Assembly: GCF_024713975.1 (NCBI RefSeq)
Contig: NC_091115.1
Coordinates: 7,318,501 to 7,382,500, forward strand
DNA: 64,000 bases
Direction: 5' to 3'
Origin: Paralichthys olivaceus
Taxonomy: Eukaryota > Chordata > Actinopteri > Pleuronectiformes > Paralichthyidae
In this document: positions 42,676-55,860 of the stretch, in pieces
Layout: each line of letters opens with the position of its first letter
Numbering within the stretch: the stretch's first letter is position 1
Made by a program: the position numbers and the translations under genes
Notes under the pieces: model-generated
Seen by the model: the letters and a program-made list of their open reading frames with translations, nothing else
What the model was told of the DNA's origin: nothing
The model's database searches: none

Positions 42676-45624
42676 ATGTCGCGGAAAAGCAAAGGTTTGT
42701 CTGATCGTGCATCGAAGTGTCATCCAGCATCATGATCCAGTTATTCCAGCGTTAGAAAACTCTTATTGTGACAACGTCAGCTGAAGCTCAGGCTTGTGAA
42801 CGGTCTGAAGTGAAAACATAAGAGATGTGTCCTCTGCTGTTCCCAGGCTCCTCTCTCCCCCCGGTCTCCCTCCACCTCCTGGTCCCTCCTGTCAGGCTGA
42901 TGTCTGCCTTCGTGCTTCAGACGCTGCAGCAGCACAGAGTCGAGCACTACGACAAACTGCTGGACTTCATCAGCCTGGTCACACAGATCGTCCCTGAGCT
43001 GCTGAGTCTCACTCAGAGAGCTCAGCTGGTCCAGGGTCTGAGAGCCAGGGTGAGGACTCACTCTGATCGACTGTGTATCCCTCAGGAGAATGTGTAAAAC
43101 AAAATGGAAATGCGAACATTTCCATCTTCTTCTGTTGAGAGGGATCTCGTGATATTATGTGATGCTCAGGAGCAGCGACCGAGGCGACCTCCTGTCTGTT
43201 CCTGCTTCTGAGCTCATTTACTGTATTTATCTTTTTAGTGTTGTTACTGTATTGGAATTCAATCTGTTCTAACTGTGTCTTTACCTTTGCTCTGCTGCAG
43301 CTGGTTCTCGAGCTGTGTCGTGGTGATGGCGTCGCCAACTTGCAGAACATCCAGAGTCACCTGGATAAAATCCACGCCTGCAGTGCTGAACTGAGCTCCA
43401 GTGGCCAGGTGGCTTTTAAAGCAAATCATGGACAATATTCATTTAGAAACACAGAGATTTCTTTAACTGACGTGAATGAAAAGTACTTTTGTAACTGATG
43501 TAACTATGAATACAAGGCAGATACTTCATGAGGTTGGCAAAAATGAACATCTAAAATAGCTGAAACCTTTCTCTGTGTTATTGTTCTTCTTGAAAGGCCA
43601 GTGGAGATATTCTGAAGACCTCATACACCAACTTTGCCAGCCTGGTTCAGAACCTGCTGAATGTTCCTTTTGAAAAAGAGCTCTTCTTCCAGGTGAGTTG
43701 AAATACATGCACATTAAACATAATGTGTAGATCTAATTTATGACAAAGACTAAATGTTGATCAGCAGCGATGATCTGTTTCTGTAGGAGGTTTTTCCTGC
43801 AAACTACGGCTCTGCTTACGACGAGAGACTCCAGCAGCTGGTGTCAGACTTCCTGTCCAGGCTGGAGCAGCTGCTGCCGATACCAGACCTGCAACAGGTG
43901 ATGACAGTCATGAAAAGTCCTGGTTCTTCCCTTGTATATGATTATTGTTTATTGTTTCAGCTGCCAACCTGCTCTCCCCTGTGTGTCTCAGACAGCAGCA
44001 TGGCTCACTGAAACAGCATCGGTGTCAGGAGACTTTGAGCAACATCTGTCTGACCCTTTTGCCCTGAAGTCTCTTCTGCTTCATCACAGACAACTGGGCA
44101 CAGTCAGTTCAGGTGAGCTTGACACAGATCGGCAGAGAATTTTTATGATGAAAACTTTCTATCAGTTTAAAAGACCAAGTTTTCAAAAGGCTACTTTGTT
44201 TCTGGCTTGTTGCCTTTCTCATTTAATTCTTTATTTTTCTTTCTTTTACAATCAATGTAACTTTTCAGTGACTCTGATGTGTAACAACCTCTCATTACAG
44301 CTCCAACAAGCACTGAGGAAGACATCCTCACATTGGCCCTTCCTTCTCAATCTGAAGTGGCGAGGTACACTGAAGTGTACAACGAGGAGGGCGACGATGA
44401 CTATGACAGTGAGGAAGAGGCCCTTGCATTGGAGGATTTAGAAGCTGAAGACTCGAGTCAAAGCTCAGATGTCACTGCGGATGATTGGTTACCAAAAAAG
44501 GAATCAGGTTAGACAAGCTTCACCAGCAGACCTGAAAGTTTAAAGGCTGTTTAGGTTTTTATATTAACCAATTGTGTTTTCTGCTTTTCCCAGGTCCTCT
44601 GTCTCGTTTATTCATCTGCCCCGAGTGTTCATTTGTTCACCGTGTTAAGAGGAAGGTGCAAGAGCACATCCAGAGCGAGCACCAGATAACAGCTCCCAAT
44701 ATTAAAAAACAACCTGTGAAAAAAGCCGCCGCAAAGTCTCAGCAGAAAGAGAAAGACTTAAACATTGAAAAGAGGAAATTAGAAGTCAACATGAACAACA
44801 AGCGGAAACGCAAACAAAAAGTCGGTGCTGAACAAAAACGGGAACGCAAGCAAAAGAGAGACAACTTGGAAAACAAAGAAAGAAGGCGACAGAAAGAGCC
44901 CATAGGGGAAGACAAAAGGTTTCTGAGCACGCGACCGGTGGACAAAAACTTCACAGAGGAAAAGACCAAATGTCTGTCGTGTGAAAAGGTTTTCGAACAT
45001 CCAAATCAGCTTAAGACCCACATGAAGCTCCACAGCTTCCGCTACCACTGCAGCCAGTGTGAGAAAGGATTCACCAGCCCGTCGGGGTATTATCAGCACC
45101 AGAGGCTCCACAAGAGAGGCCGAATATTCTCCTGCAGCCAGTGCAACAAGGGATTCCTGTGCAATAATTCACTCAAGCAACATGAGCGGCTGCATGAAGG
45201 CCCCTCCAACCTGTGCACCATCTGTGGGAAAAGCTTCAGCAAGGCGGGCATCGTAAGACACATGCAGATGCACAGAGGGGAGAAGAATTACCTTTGCACC
45301 ACATGCGGGAAGTCGTTTTTGTCTTCGGGGGAGCTGTTGCTACACACGCGCTCTCACACGGGTGAGCTGCCGTACACCTGCACCCGCTGCGGGAAGGGTT
45401 TCTCCAGCAAGAGTCACCTAAACGTCCACACGCGCTCTCATACAGGGGAGCGTCCGTACCAGTGCTCCGAGTGCCAGAAGCGCTTTCTCACTCTGAACTG
45501 CCTGAAGAGACACACGCTCAGCCACAACGGCGTGAAACCGTTTAAGTGTCCGAACTGCGAGAAAGAATTCTCTCAGCAGGGGAATCTGAAAAGACATTTG
45601 GCAACTCATAAACCTGACACGTAA
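42676..45624 (+). CDS. TIN2 N-domain plus C2H2 zinc-finger protein, complete
   Basis: Eight coding exons: 42676-42694, 42847-43049, 43301-43408, 43597-43692, 43787-43897, 43992-44112, 44301-44507 and 44594-45624, giving 631 aa. Residues about 10-220 resemble the TIN2 (TINF2) N-terminal domain: SLHLLVPPVRLMSAFVLQ, HRVEHYDKLLDFI, QLVQGLRARLVLELC and LEQLLPIPDLQQ align with the start of human TIN2. In TIN2 this domain binds TPP1 and TRF2. An acidic stretch (YNEEGDDDYDSEEEALALED) follows. Exon 8 then codes a first finger (CPECSFVH...HIQSEH), a Lys/Arg-rich linker (about 320-410) and eight more C2H2 fingers to the end, four with Cys-x2-Cys-GKSF/GKGF cores and HTGE-type linkers. It is most likely a nuclear DNA-binding protein. 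I do not see a TRF1-binding FxLxP motif. A telomere role is inference only. Confidence 0.88.
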
Positions 45625-45959
45625 TTTCATCGCTGTCAGAAATCAGAATGAAGTCCATGGACAGTTTAATATCTTTTTTTTTTTTTAAACCTGTGAAAAT
45701 GAAATGGTAAAGCCTTTAAATATTTAATATTGCATTCATCTTTGCTGCGATGAGATCTGAATAATAAGAGCGTACTGTTGGTATGCAGATGTTTACTACT
45801 TGAAATTGTGCCATGAAATTTCTAAAAAGTAAATCCTTTTAAAATTATCAGTGTTTGCTTTGGTGTCTTCATTATATTCAGGAAAAGTGAGGAGCGAACC
45901 AAAGTTATTTGAAGTTAAGAAAGATTTACCTTTAAGTCTTAAAATGCTGAGTGGATCAT

Positions 45960-45965
45960 AATAAA
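45960..45965 (+). terminator. Candidate poly(A) signal of the TIN2-like zinc-finger gene
   Basis: AATAAA lies about 335 nt after the stop and is followed by GTTTGAAAC. Confidence 0.45.
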
Positions 45966-47651
45966 ATGTTTGAAACACTCAGTCCGGCAGGGAATGAAAA
46001 ACTATCGCTATTAGAAAGAATCCTTTGTGACGAAACCTTTTTACAACCTTGAATTGAGTGTTTATAACATTCAGCCTGTTTTCAGCTAACAAGACATTTA
46101 ATTTAACTGCAGGTTTTTCCAGACACAGTGTGAGGAAACAGATGTTAGCCCACAGACGTGCAAATGTAAAATGGAAGTGAAAAACAGCTGTAGGAAATGC
46201 AATTTATTTGCAATTTTTTAATAACATCATTCCTCAGATAAAAATGCAATGTTACAGGAATATACATCAGATATTAATTTAAAACTTGCTTTCAAGGGAC
46301 CATACAGTCTAAATATACTTTTTCCTTTTTTATTTACTGTTAGCGTGCGTTATAAGCAAGACAGACTCTGTCACCAATGACAGACTGACAAGTTACAGAT
46401 ACAAACTGTACATTACTTATTTACAAATAGACTTTTTGTTTGGTTTTTCTTTTCACTTTTTATTGAAAATAGGAGTAGAAAAAGTGATTGAATTAATATT
46501 CTGATTTATTTCATTTGTATTCTTTCTTACTAAAATCTAAAATGAAATGAACGAAAAAGAAAAAAAAACAGGAACTCTCCTTTAGAAAAAAGAAAGAGAA
46601 GCAGAAGAAGAAGAAGAAGAAAAGGGTGTGTCAACTGTGAGGCCATGCAGTCATCACCAAGGAGACAAATGGTAACCGAGGAAACCAAATGATGTTGGGC
46701 CAGTGTCACTTAGCAACCTCAGAACCATGAAATCCCTCACAGAGTTGAGGGGGAGTGGCTTATGTTAAAGAACTCAGTTACAAAACAGCCACCTGCCTCC
46801 AAAGCTACTGCAAGCACAATAACACACTCTAGTTCATTTTCTGACCATAAATAGTGCTGTTATTAAATACTACATTGAACAGTAGCGCCACTACTAATAT
46901 TACCACAAATTGGTCTGTGTGAGCACCTCCCTCCACAAAACAAACTCCAGGATTAATAACGGACTTCCCTCCGACAGGAAAAGAACGAAAAACAAGCGGC
47001 TCGCTCCTCTCAAAGGCCCTTGAACACTTTGCATGTGTAGTGAACTAAGACTACGAACAAGGTCAGACACTAATTGATCAGTAGAGAACGGAGCCACACA
47101 GCTCTGGCATTCACCCGGGAAATAAAGAAACAGAAAAGCCTTCATTAAACATCATGTGTATGGAGCTGTGGACCTGGGAACTGACCCGCCTGGATAGAGT
47201 TTTAGTTTAACGCTTGCGTGCTGCAGAAATAAACACTGATGATGTACATGAGGCTGTTGATGCTCTCAACAACTCATTTGTTAAAGCTGCATTTGCACAC
47301 ACGGGCACACGAGACCTTTCTGTTTTAACTATCTCCGTGGTAATGTGGGCGTTCTCGGCAAGATAAAATCACGAGGAGTCAAGTTTTGTAAAGCTGCGAC
47401 GTGCTGAGCTGAATCCAGATGTTTGTGTGTGTGATTGACAAACACTGAGATCGCCACCTTCCATTAAGAGCTGCTGAAGAGGAAAAATATTTAAACATCA
47501 ACCAGCTGATTAAATCTGACTTTCAAATACTTAAAGTGGAGTTAACAGACACCAGAGCATCGCTGCGTCCTACATTCAAGGGATGACAGTGCTGAGATAA
47601 TGGTCATTCATGTGAAGTAGCTCTTTCAAATTAGAGAGGAGATGTAGATGC

Positions 47652-47671
47652 GGGGGGTGGGGGGGGTGGGG
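47652..47671 (+). repeat. G-rich tract
   Basis: Three G runs (6, 7 and 4 bases) separated by single T bases; a possible G-quadruplex on the plus strand. Confidence 0.6.
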
Positions 47672-50600
47672 ATTCATAGATCTACTGAGGATGAGCTGTT
47701 TTCACACAAGAACCACTGACACTGAGAGTCTGCATCATTACAGCTGCTGCAGCACATCTGCAGCTGAACTACTGTCCTGAAGAGAGTCACAGCTAGAAAC
47801 ACTGGCTGGTACAGAAAACTCAAGTCAACAAGATTTGGCTGCAGCATCCTCCGACCAACGAATGGTCAAATATGCAGACTGGGACCTCCTTTCTAATTTA
47901 GCATTCAAACAAAGTGTGTGAGTAACAAGAAGAAGAAGAAGAAGAGGTGAGTGAACAATGAGGCTTTCATGGTTCTTAAAACACTAACAGTAAATTCACA
48001 ATGCTGTAGTTGCTGCTACACAATGGGTGAGTTACATCGAGCTCATCCTACAAGTTACTTCTAAATCAATTGGGCGAGTGCTTCTTATCTACCTGGTTTC
48101 TTCCCCGGGGTGGTCAGAAATAAATTCGATTTTTTGTTCCTCACCAGACTTCTACATGCATCTATGAGAAGTGTCATGCATGAATATCCTATAAGAAAAC
48201 AATTAAAGCCATGTGAGTGTTCAGATGAGTCAGTGCAGAATCATTAGCAAAAGATTTCAGTGCTGATAATGGTTTGGAACATTTTCACTCCACTGTGCTG
48301 TTTAATAAAATGCACCACAGTCACTTAAATCTTGTAGATAAATAAGTGTAATTCCATTGAATCGTACTGTATCCTGCTTTTGAATCGGTAACACTCAGAC
48401 AAAGGCAAAGCTTCACGTAAAGGAAACCTAACAATAACATTTCTTCTAAACCTCGTGGAAACATCAGCTGATGGTGAAACTAACAAAACATTTCTCCTCT
48501 GGGTCTGAAACTGAAACATTCAACAATATTGCACCTTCAAACCAGCTCTTTGAATCCTCTGCAAAATCCATCTCCAAACTATCATTTCATATCTTATCAT
48601 TTATAGTTTTTATATATATATATATGTATAATATCTAAAATAGAAGATACTCACAATATAAATTCGTATTCAATAATAATATATACCCTCTGTTACGTTC
48701 TGATCATGTTCCCAAAGCTTTCATTACCATCAACATCAAAATAACATCTGTACAACAGAAAAACAAAGAGGTGATCCTCTCTAGTTTCTCCTGAAAAGGG
48801 AATTTTCAAAGATATAATTTGATTAATTAAAATCCTATGACAACAGGCTAGACTGATTTTACCTAGAATAAAAGAAAATAAATCTATATTCAAAATAGTC
48901 CTCTTAAAATATTTTTGTCAGGATCAGACAATGATCGACACACACTTCAGTTTACAAGAAAATATAAACGTACATCTGCTGCGACGATGTTAGATCCACA
49001 CGAGGAGAACAAGACAGCCTCACACAGATGTGTGTAAAGTTTAGGTTGAACAAGAAACTTGAAATACTTTAAAAATGTTTATAACATACTATCGTGCACA
49101 GCAGCTCTTCTCCGTGATAGAAGAAAATCTGACTTTCTATCCTTCGGTGGTTCCTCGATGTCAAGATAACGTCAAATAAGTTTGCAAGACGCTAAACTAC
49201 TTGTTTACTTTCTGCTCTGCATCCAATGCAGTTCAAGTCCTCCATCTCTACACTTTCTTGGAAAAAAATAGAAGCTACATGGTTTGAATGGCTTGAAGCA
49301 TAGAAAGAGAGAGAAAGAGAGAAAGATTAGTACTTGACAGTTTGAATTTTTTGGTTAAATGTCTTTAAAAGCTTAAACAATATATTTGTAAAAGTGTACA
49401 GTATATATATAAATATCTGTGTGTGTGTGTTTGTATTTATTTGTTGTAGGACCAGTTAAAGAGAGACAGGTCTCTCAGTGCTACAGACTGATAACGTCCA
49501 GACTTTGACCTGCGCTGACAGGCTCCTGGCAGGTTCACGTCTTTCAGCCCATTTCACAAAACACAAGACAAACACGAGAAACAACACGTCTGATTTTTGG
49601 ATCCCTCTGATGCTTACAATTCAAAAGAAGGTGTGAAATGTTCATATTTGTTTGGAGAAAAGAACAGATTCATCCTGCGTCTACACTCAGAGCACTTATT
49701 AAAGTGAATGTTAAAAAGTAAACTTGTAAAGCAGACTTTCTTCATCAGATGAAGGACTGAAAAACCACCTCGTCAGGGGAACAAGCCTTGGAAACTTCCT
49801 AAAAGCTGATCATGTTAAGTATTTCCCTTCAGCTCAAACATACAATATTTCCTCTTCAGTAAATATAACAGCTTTATCACCTGCTAGTTCCTTTTGGTCA
49901 AAAATACAGTCAATAAAGTTGGACTTCAATAAATTCAAACCGACCTTCAGTAAGTTTTTCTATATAGACCAAGTTCAGAACCAATATTTGACTAATTACA
50001 TTCCAGAATACGTGCCTCGCCCTTTTCATTACTCTATAACATTCTGGTGATTAAATATTATATATTCATATATATCTTGCTATATATGGTATATAAAAAT
50101 ATACAATCATTGGCTAGTGGTGAGACAAAAGATATTATCATTCACATAGGACCAATATTTTTTTACCCCTAAAGAGAGAAACCCATGCACATGTAAAACA
50201 TTACTTGAATATATATGTAATTCACCATGTCAGATCTTAGACGGCCCTGAAATCCAGACAGGAGGAAATAAAACCTTCTACGATCCCTAAATACGACTTT
50301 CTCACACGCACTGCTTCCAATTGTCATCAACCGCCAACTCGATTGTCTTCAAGGCTTTCACTCTGCGTCTCGGCTTTGACTTGAGCAGAAGTTAAATTAG
50401 AGAAGATGTGGTTTCAGTGAAACTTTGGGCTGAGATGGAGGGAGGCTGCTAAACGCAGCTGGAGCTTATCAGCCTGATTAAGATTTGACTGACTAACACC
50501 AGTCAGGCAGAGAACCACAGGAACATGAACACACACAGACGACCACTGAGGCTCCAGAGGTGGAACTCAAAGCTTGAATACAGGATCTGATCCAGCTGTG

Positions 50601-52316
50601 GTTTGGTGCACGCTGGTTTACTGGAGTATTACTGGTTTCCACTGTGCTTCTCCTGCTAGTTAGTCCAAATATCAGCTGTTGAAAACACACTGTGTTCCAA
50701 TTCCATATTACATGCAAATTGTATCCAGCATAACTAAATACTAATCTTTATTGAATACAGTTCTGCTGTTGGTTTACAAGATATAAGCAAACTTCATAAT
50801 TTCATACTAGTAGGAAGTTATGCCATGAATGTGTGAAATGCACACTATGCATCATCTACTGAGCAACAGCGCCCCCTGCAGCCACACATGGTGATTCATT
50901 CTGCAGGGTTATGTTCGAGATGATTGGTGGTGTAGAGAAAAAACGAAGGCTAACTCTGACTTGTAATTATTACCCATGATCCCCTGCTTCCTGGTCCAGA
51001 AGAGCTGCTGCTGTAACAAACCCACCAAACTCTGTTGATAATTCTTCATATTAACAGTTTATTGTAATAAACCCTGGTTTCTAATATCTTCTCTATGTTT
51101 TGAACTGGTCTGCAGTTCAGCTTTACTCTTGAACCTGTTGCAAGTGATTCTTTCTCACAGGAAATCGTACCTCCTCACTTTACAAAGAAACAACAGGCAT
51201 TCAGGATAACATGAGAAATGAGAGAGGCTCCATTTACTTCAAACTAATTTTGAAGCCGCTATTAAAAAGTTAAAAAGAAGCATAATGTTGCTTTAAATTG
51301 ACATAATCATTTACTCTCACCACTATCTAACCTGCATGTAGTATGGAATTGGGACACTGCTCCAGTTAAGTTGAATTATTGATCGCTTTGTGCTGGATAC
51401 ATCCAAAAAGCAATAAAGTGTGTGTGTGCCATGCACAGTAGCATCTGCCCAAGTGTCTGTTCACCAGATTGAAGGATTCAATCCACTAATATTTAAGTAA
51501 AAAACTCAAACTATGGGTCATTTGATCCATTTCATTCCCACTGGTATGAGAGAGGAGAAACTGAAGACAGAGACTATGACAACACAGGCAAAGAACAAGT
51601 GACAGCTGTCTGAACTGGAGATTAAAAATACTGTAGTTTGCCATTTTCTTCATCTTTCAACAATCATGAACATGAGCTCTGTCCTTCTCAGAATTAAGAA
51701 TCAGAAAATAAACTACGAGCCCATAAAACACAAGATATGCAAAACCACCTTCCTCCACTACGGTCCACTGTCAAATGTGAATTTAGAGAAGAAATACTGA
51801 CTTTAATCATGTATCTGTATGTAAACTAAAGCTACTCTGTCAAAATGTGTTATGAAACACGTTTAAACCAAATGATCAACAGGTGAAATGTGAACCTCAT
51901 GCAAAAGTGACAAAGCTCAGGCCATTCAAAAAACTATGTGTAACTGGAAATAAACAAGAGAAAGAGATTAGCCACAAAGTTCTGAGTCCGGGAAGTGGCG
52001 TAAGTAGGTTTTAGCTGAATCATCAAAATAAATGACTTTTCACTCTGGGCTCCATTAGCTGGATGTTGAACCACAGGCAAAAACAGGGATTTCAGGTCAC
52101 TGGCTCTATACAGCTTCGTCTGCAGACTTGACACTCTCACACAAGAACTATAAATAAATACATCTTCACTATACTGCACTGCAATGTACCTGATTTCAAG
52201 TATGTTAGGTTTCTGTGGCGTAGAAACCACTGAGTTTACTTAAAAATGTAACAGAAAATAATACATCTTCATGATATAGATTTGTTTTCCACTTTCACAC
52301 ACACACAAACACATAC

Positions 52317-52354
52317 ATATACATATAGATATATATATATATCTATATGTATAT
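52317..52354. repeat. Perfect 38-bp AT-rich palindrome
   Basis: ATATACATATAGATATATA and its exact reverse complement adjoin without a spacer, flanked by CACACA-like tracts on both sides. It could extrude as a cruciform or act as a hairpin in RNA, but may only be a microsatellite by-product. Confidence 0.9.
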
Positions 52355-55300
52355 ATATATAGATATATACACACACACAATATATTCGGGAACCTTGTAT
52401 ACAGTCATAGTTATTGCATTGTTTTTGCATATCTTGTGGGATGCAGGATTACACCCACTCACACCATTATACTGCAACACAACACTTCAAAGTTCATGCT
52501 AACTTATTTAGAACAAAAAAACTGCAGTATTGCTCCACTCCGCACGGGGGCACCACAGGCCTCTGAATCTCTCTCATCCGCATTTGTAACCAAAGAGCTT
52601 TTGAATACATAAAATATAAAGTATAGATTAAAATTTATTAGGAACATAAACGTGAAAGGTTAGAGCTGAATTTAGTTTCTGAGTGCATGTATGCATCATT
52701 CATGTTCATGTGACACTGAACAAAATGAGTGTTTTTGTGATTGCCCATAATTTCATCTGAAGGCTATGATGATAAATAAAATATCTGTCATCCAACCTTG
52801 TGGAAACCTTCCCATACAAAGTTTATGTCGGCCAAATCTAAGAGTGACTGTTGTAGACAATTTCTCGATCTGCTGTCTTTCATCACATGGTTTCTTTAGC
52901 AGATCTGCTCTGACAGTAACATTCATGGCTGCTGTTATACTGGATGATAAAATGGTCGATAAGGAGCAGAAACACTTTACGGGCCCACAGTAGCAGCTTG
53001 GATACAAACTTTAATGTGACACTATCAATGTCAAACTCCTTTAAAATGCAGGTGCCTGCTGGTAACATTTATCAGTGAGGATTTAGACCTAATATCATTT
53101 AGGTGTATCAAGTAAATCAGCATAAATAACCTGGAGGAGGAACCCCTGCTATGTTTAAAGTCAGAGTTAAAGTAATTTAACTGATCCAACAAAGTGTGGA
53201 AACAAAAACCAAAGCACAAATTGAGATTGTGCGGCTTAAAAGCTGAAGCAAGATCCTGCCGTGCACACAAATCAACACTTGACTATACTCAAACCTGCCG
53301 TGCTAGATTTAAGAATAAAAGTTTGATTAAAAAAAATAAACAGCTTATACTCAAACTGATGCGAGTCACAGGCCACAAAGTAACCTGATAGTTTATGATA
53401 CCAAATTGTTTCAAGAAAGAACAGAGTCTATTTTAATGAGGCTGAAGGAAGAAAGGCTTAAGATACTGTTGTGAAGATAGTGTTGGAAAAAAATAACAAC
53501 AGACTAAATGCCAGGGAAGGTATTCCTTTGACGACACAGACCCTTTTTAGGGTTTGCAGTCTGATCGTAACCACGTTAGTACTGCCACTGAGACAACATT
53601 CAAAATTCACATTTAGTTTGCATAATAATGTCAGGGGTCTGTTACTGGCACAGGATGCAGTGTATGGCTGTGTGTTCATGCAAACCTTCCCTAACACAAA
53701 CCTGCTCTGCTTAACGTGGAGGAATGAGAGCTCAGCAGTGAGACCTTAATGAAAAACTGAAGTGACAACACGTGATGATGTATCTGGGTTTGGATTTGCT
53801 GTATTTTAAAATAGGATTTTTTTAGAGAAAATGTATTGAATAGATTCTTAAATGGTCCAAGACTTTGGCAACATGCATTTATTTAAAAAAATCTAAACCC
53901 TTACATAAGATTGACTTTCTTACACCGTCTATTTCTGCTTTTTCACCTAGTTATATTTATATATATATATGTATGTATCTGCACACGTATCTGCACTGGT
54001 CCGGTAAGATACCACTTTTTAATACTATCTTTGTGTCTTGTTGACTTTGCATCAAGATTGTGGGGGTTTTCCAGATTTTCTAGCATATGCATACTGATAA
54101 TAAATGTGACGGTGCTGTGATGCTGACGTCAGGAATGTTTTTAATAGATATAATACCAGAGGGAGACCTGTTCCCTGTGTAATGCACTGAAGCCCGACTA
54201 CCATAATTATCTATGGAATACTGTAGCTGTTAAGCTAAATCCAAACTATAATCAAGGGACAGGCTATAATAGAGAAAGGTCAGCCAACAAATGTCAGCAT
54301 GCTACCGAGAAGGCAATGGAAAAAAACTAAAAACACCAGGAAATCTTTCACGCCGCGACTTTCCTCTGATTGATATCCACCAATTAATCCCATCAACCAA
54401 ACAATTATCAATGATCTGCAAATCTCCTGTTTGTATTATCATTTCCCAGTAATTAGTTTTACCAGTAAACTGCACAACAGACAGAAAATCAACAACGCTA
54501 ATAAGTCATAATGTTTTATGATGCGAACACACCTCAGACAAAGAGGTGTGACTTAGAAGTCTTGCAGCATCTGTACACCAGCCCTAATAATTCACTTGTA
54601 GTTTGAACTGTGATGAAATGATGAAATCGTGTGATTACTGTTCTCGGGTTATAGCAGAACCCACCCCAGTTCATTCACGAGGCTTCACTGTGGCAGTTTG
54701 AATTTGGTGCTTCTACCGTTCAGAGCGACCAATCTGTGATAAGGAAAAGCAGCAACTGCCAAAAAGGCGCACCTCCCCTGACAAGCTGCGATGCCGATCA
54801 CCACTGTAAACTCCTGTCCTTGCTGGAGACCTCATACGCTGAACTAGCTCGAAACAGAAATGTAAAAAAACGTGATGCTATGAGTAATTACATTAAAAAA
54901 AGATTGAGCGGCTTCTGACTCTGCAGCTAAAAAGTAAAAAACCGTGCTAAAGAAATCACAAAGCTTTGGAAGCATGCCTGTCCATGGTGACCCTGTGTTA
55001 AGGAGGCCCATTATCACACACTTACAAACACACATGCACACAAACACATTCTCGCACACACACACACACACACACACACAACACCATACTTGTAATGCTA
55101 CCTTAATTTAGTGTCTAGGCTTAAAATCAGCTTTTTAGAATACTTAAGTAACCACTCAAACACAGATGCACACACACAGACACACAAACGCTTATCCTCA
55201 CACACATTTTTTTCTCTTCTGGGAAAAATAAATAAATAAATAGATACAATCTGTAAAAGGTGCATACGGATAGAGAGAAAGACCCCTCCTTTTAGATACA

Positions 55301-55788
55301 CACACTATCTCACACACTCGTACACACACCCACACATCCTGTACTAAAATTCAGACACACCCACACACACACAAATATAGGTATGCACTTGCACGCAAAC
55401 TCTACGCCCTGCTTCAATACTTAAAACCTCTTAAAAATTCTCCTAAAATAAACCAAGCAAAAATACATTTATAAGACCAGCACCCTGATTGTGCAAACAA
55501 ATCAAGGATAAATTAAACCAATAACATCATGAATATAAAAACAAAATAGTCATGGCTAGCCAGTTTTGCACAATATTGAACTGTTAAATACATAGTGGGC
55601 GTGGTCTGTAGAGAGCGAGTGTGGCAGCAAATCCAATAGGATTCCACGCTGAGAGGAAGAGGAGGGTCTCGGAGAAGGAAGTGAAGTTGATTGACAGACA
55701 GATCCTGTGTGGACCAATGCCGCAAGTCTGTTTTCTTTTGAATTGGTCACTCCCGTTCTCTCCTCCACCATCTTTGTTTCCCTGTTGG

Positions 55789-55791
<3 letters not shown>

Positions 55792-55858
<67 letters not shown>
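55792..55858. repeat. (AC)33 microsatellite
   Basis: 67 bp of uninterrupted AC, the longest microsatellite in the window, about 1.2 kb downstream of the cacna1c stop. The long open frames here on both strands are products of the repeat. Confidence 0.97.

Positions 55859-55860
<2 letters not shown>

Noticed and set aside
44739-45111. Minus-strand open frames opposite the zinc-finger exon
   Set aside because: Antisense of the Lys-rich linker and fingers; codon pattern reflects the plus-strand gene.
42676-45624. TRF1-binding FxLxP motif in the TIN2-like protein
   Set aside because: Only weak look-alikes (FALKS, LTLALP) were found; neither fits the motif.
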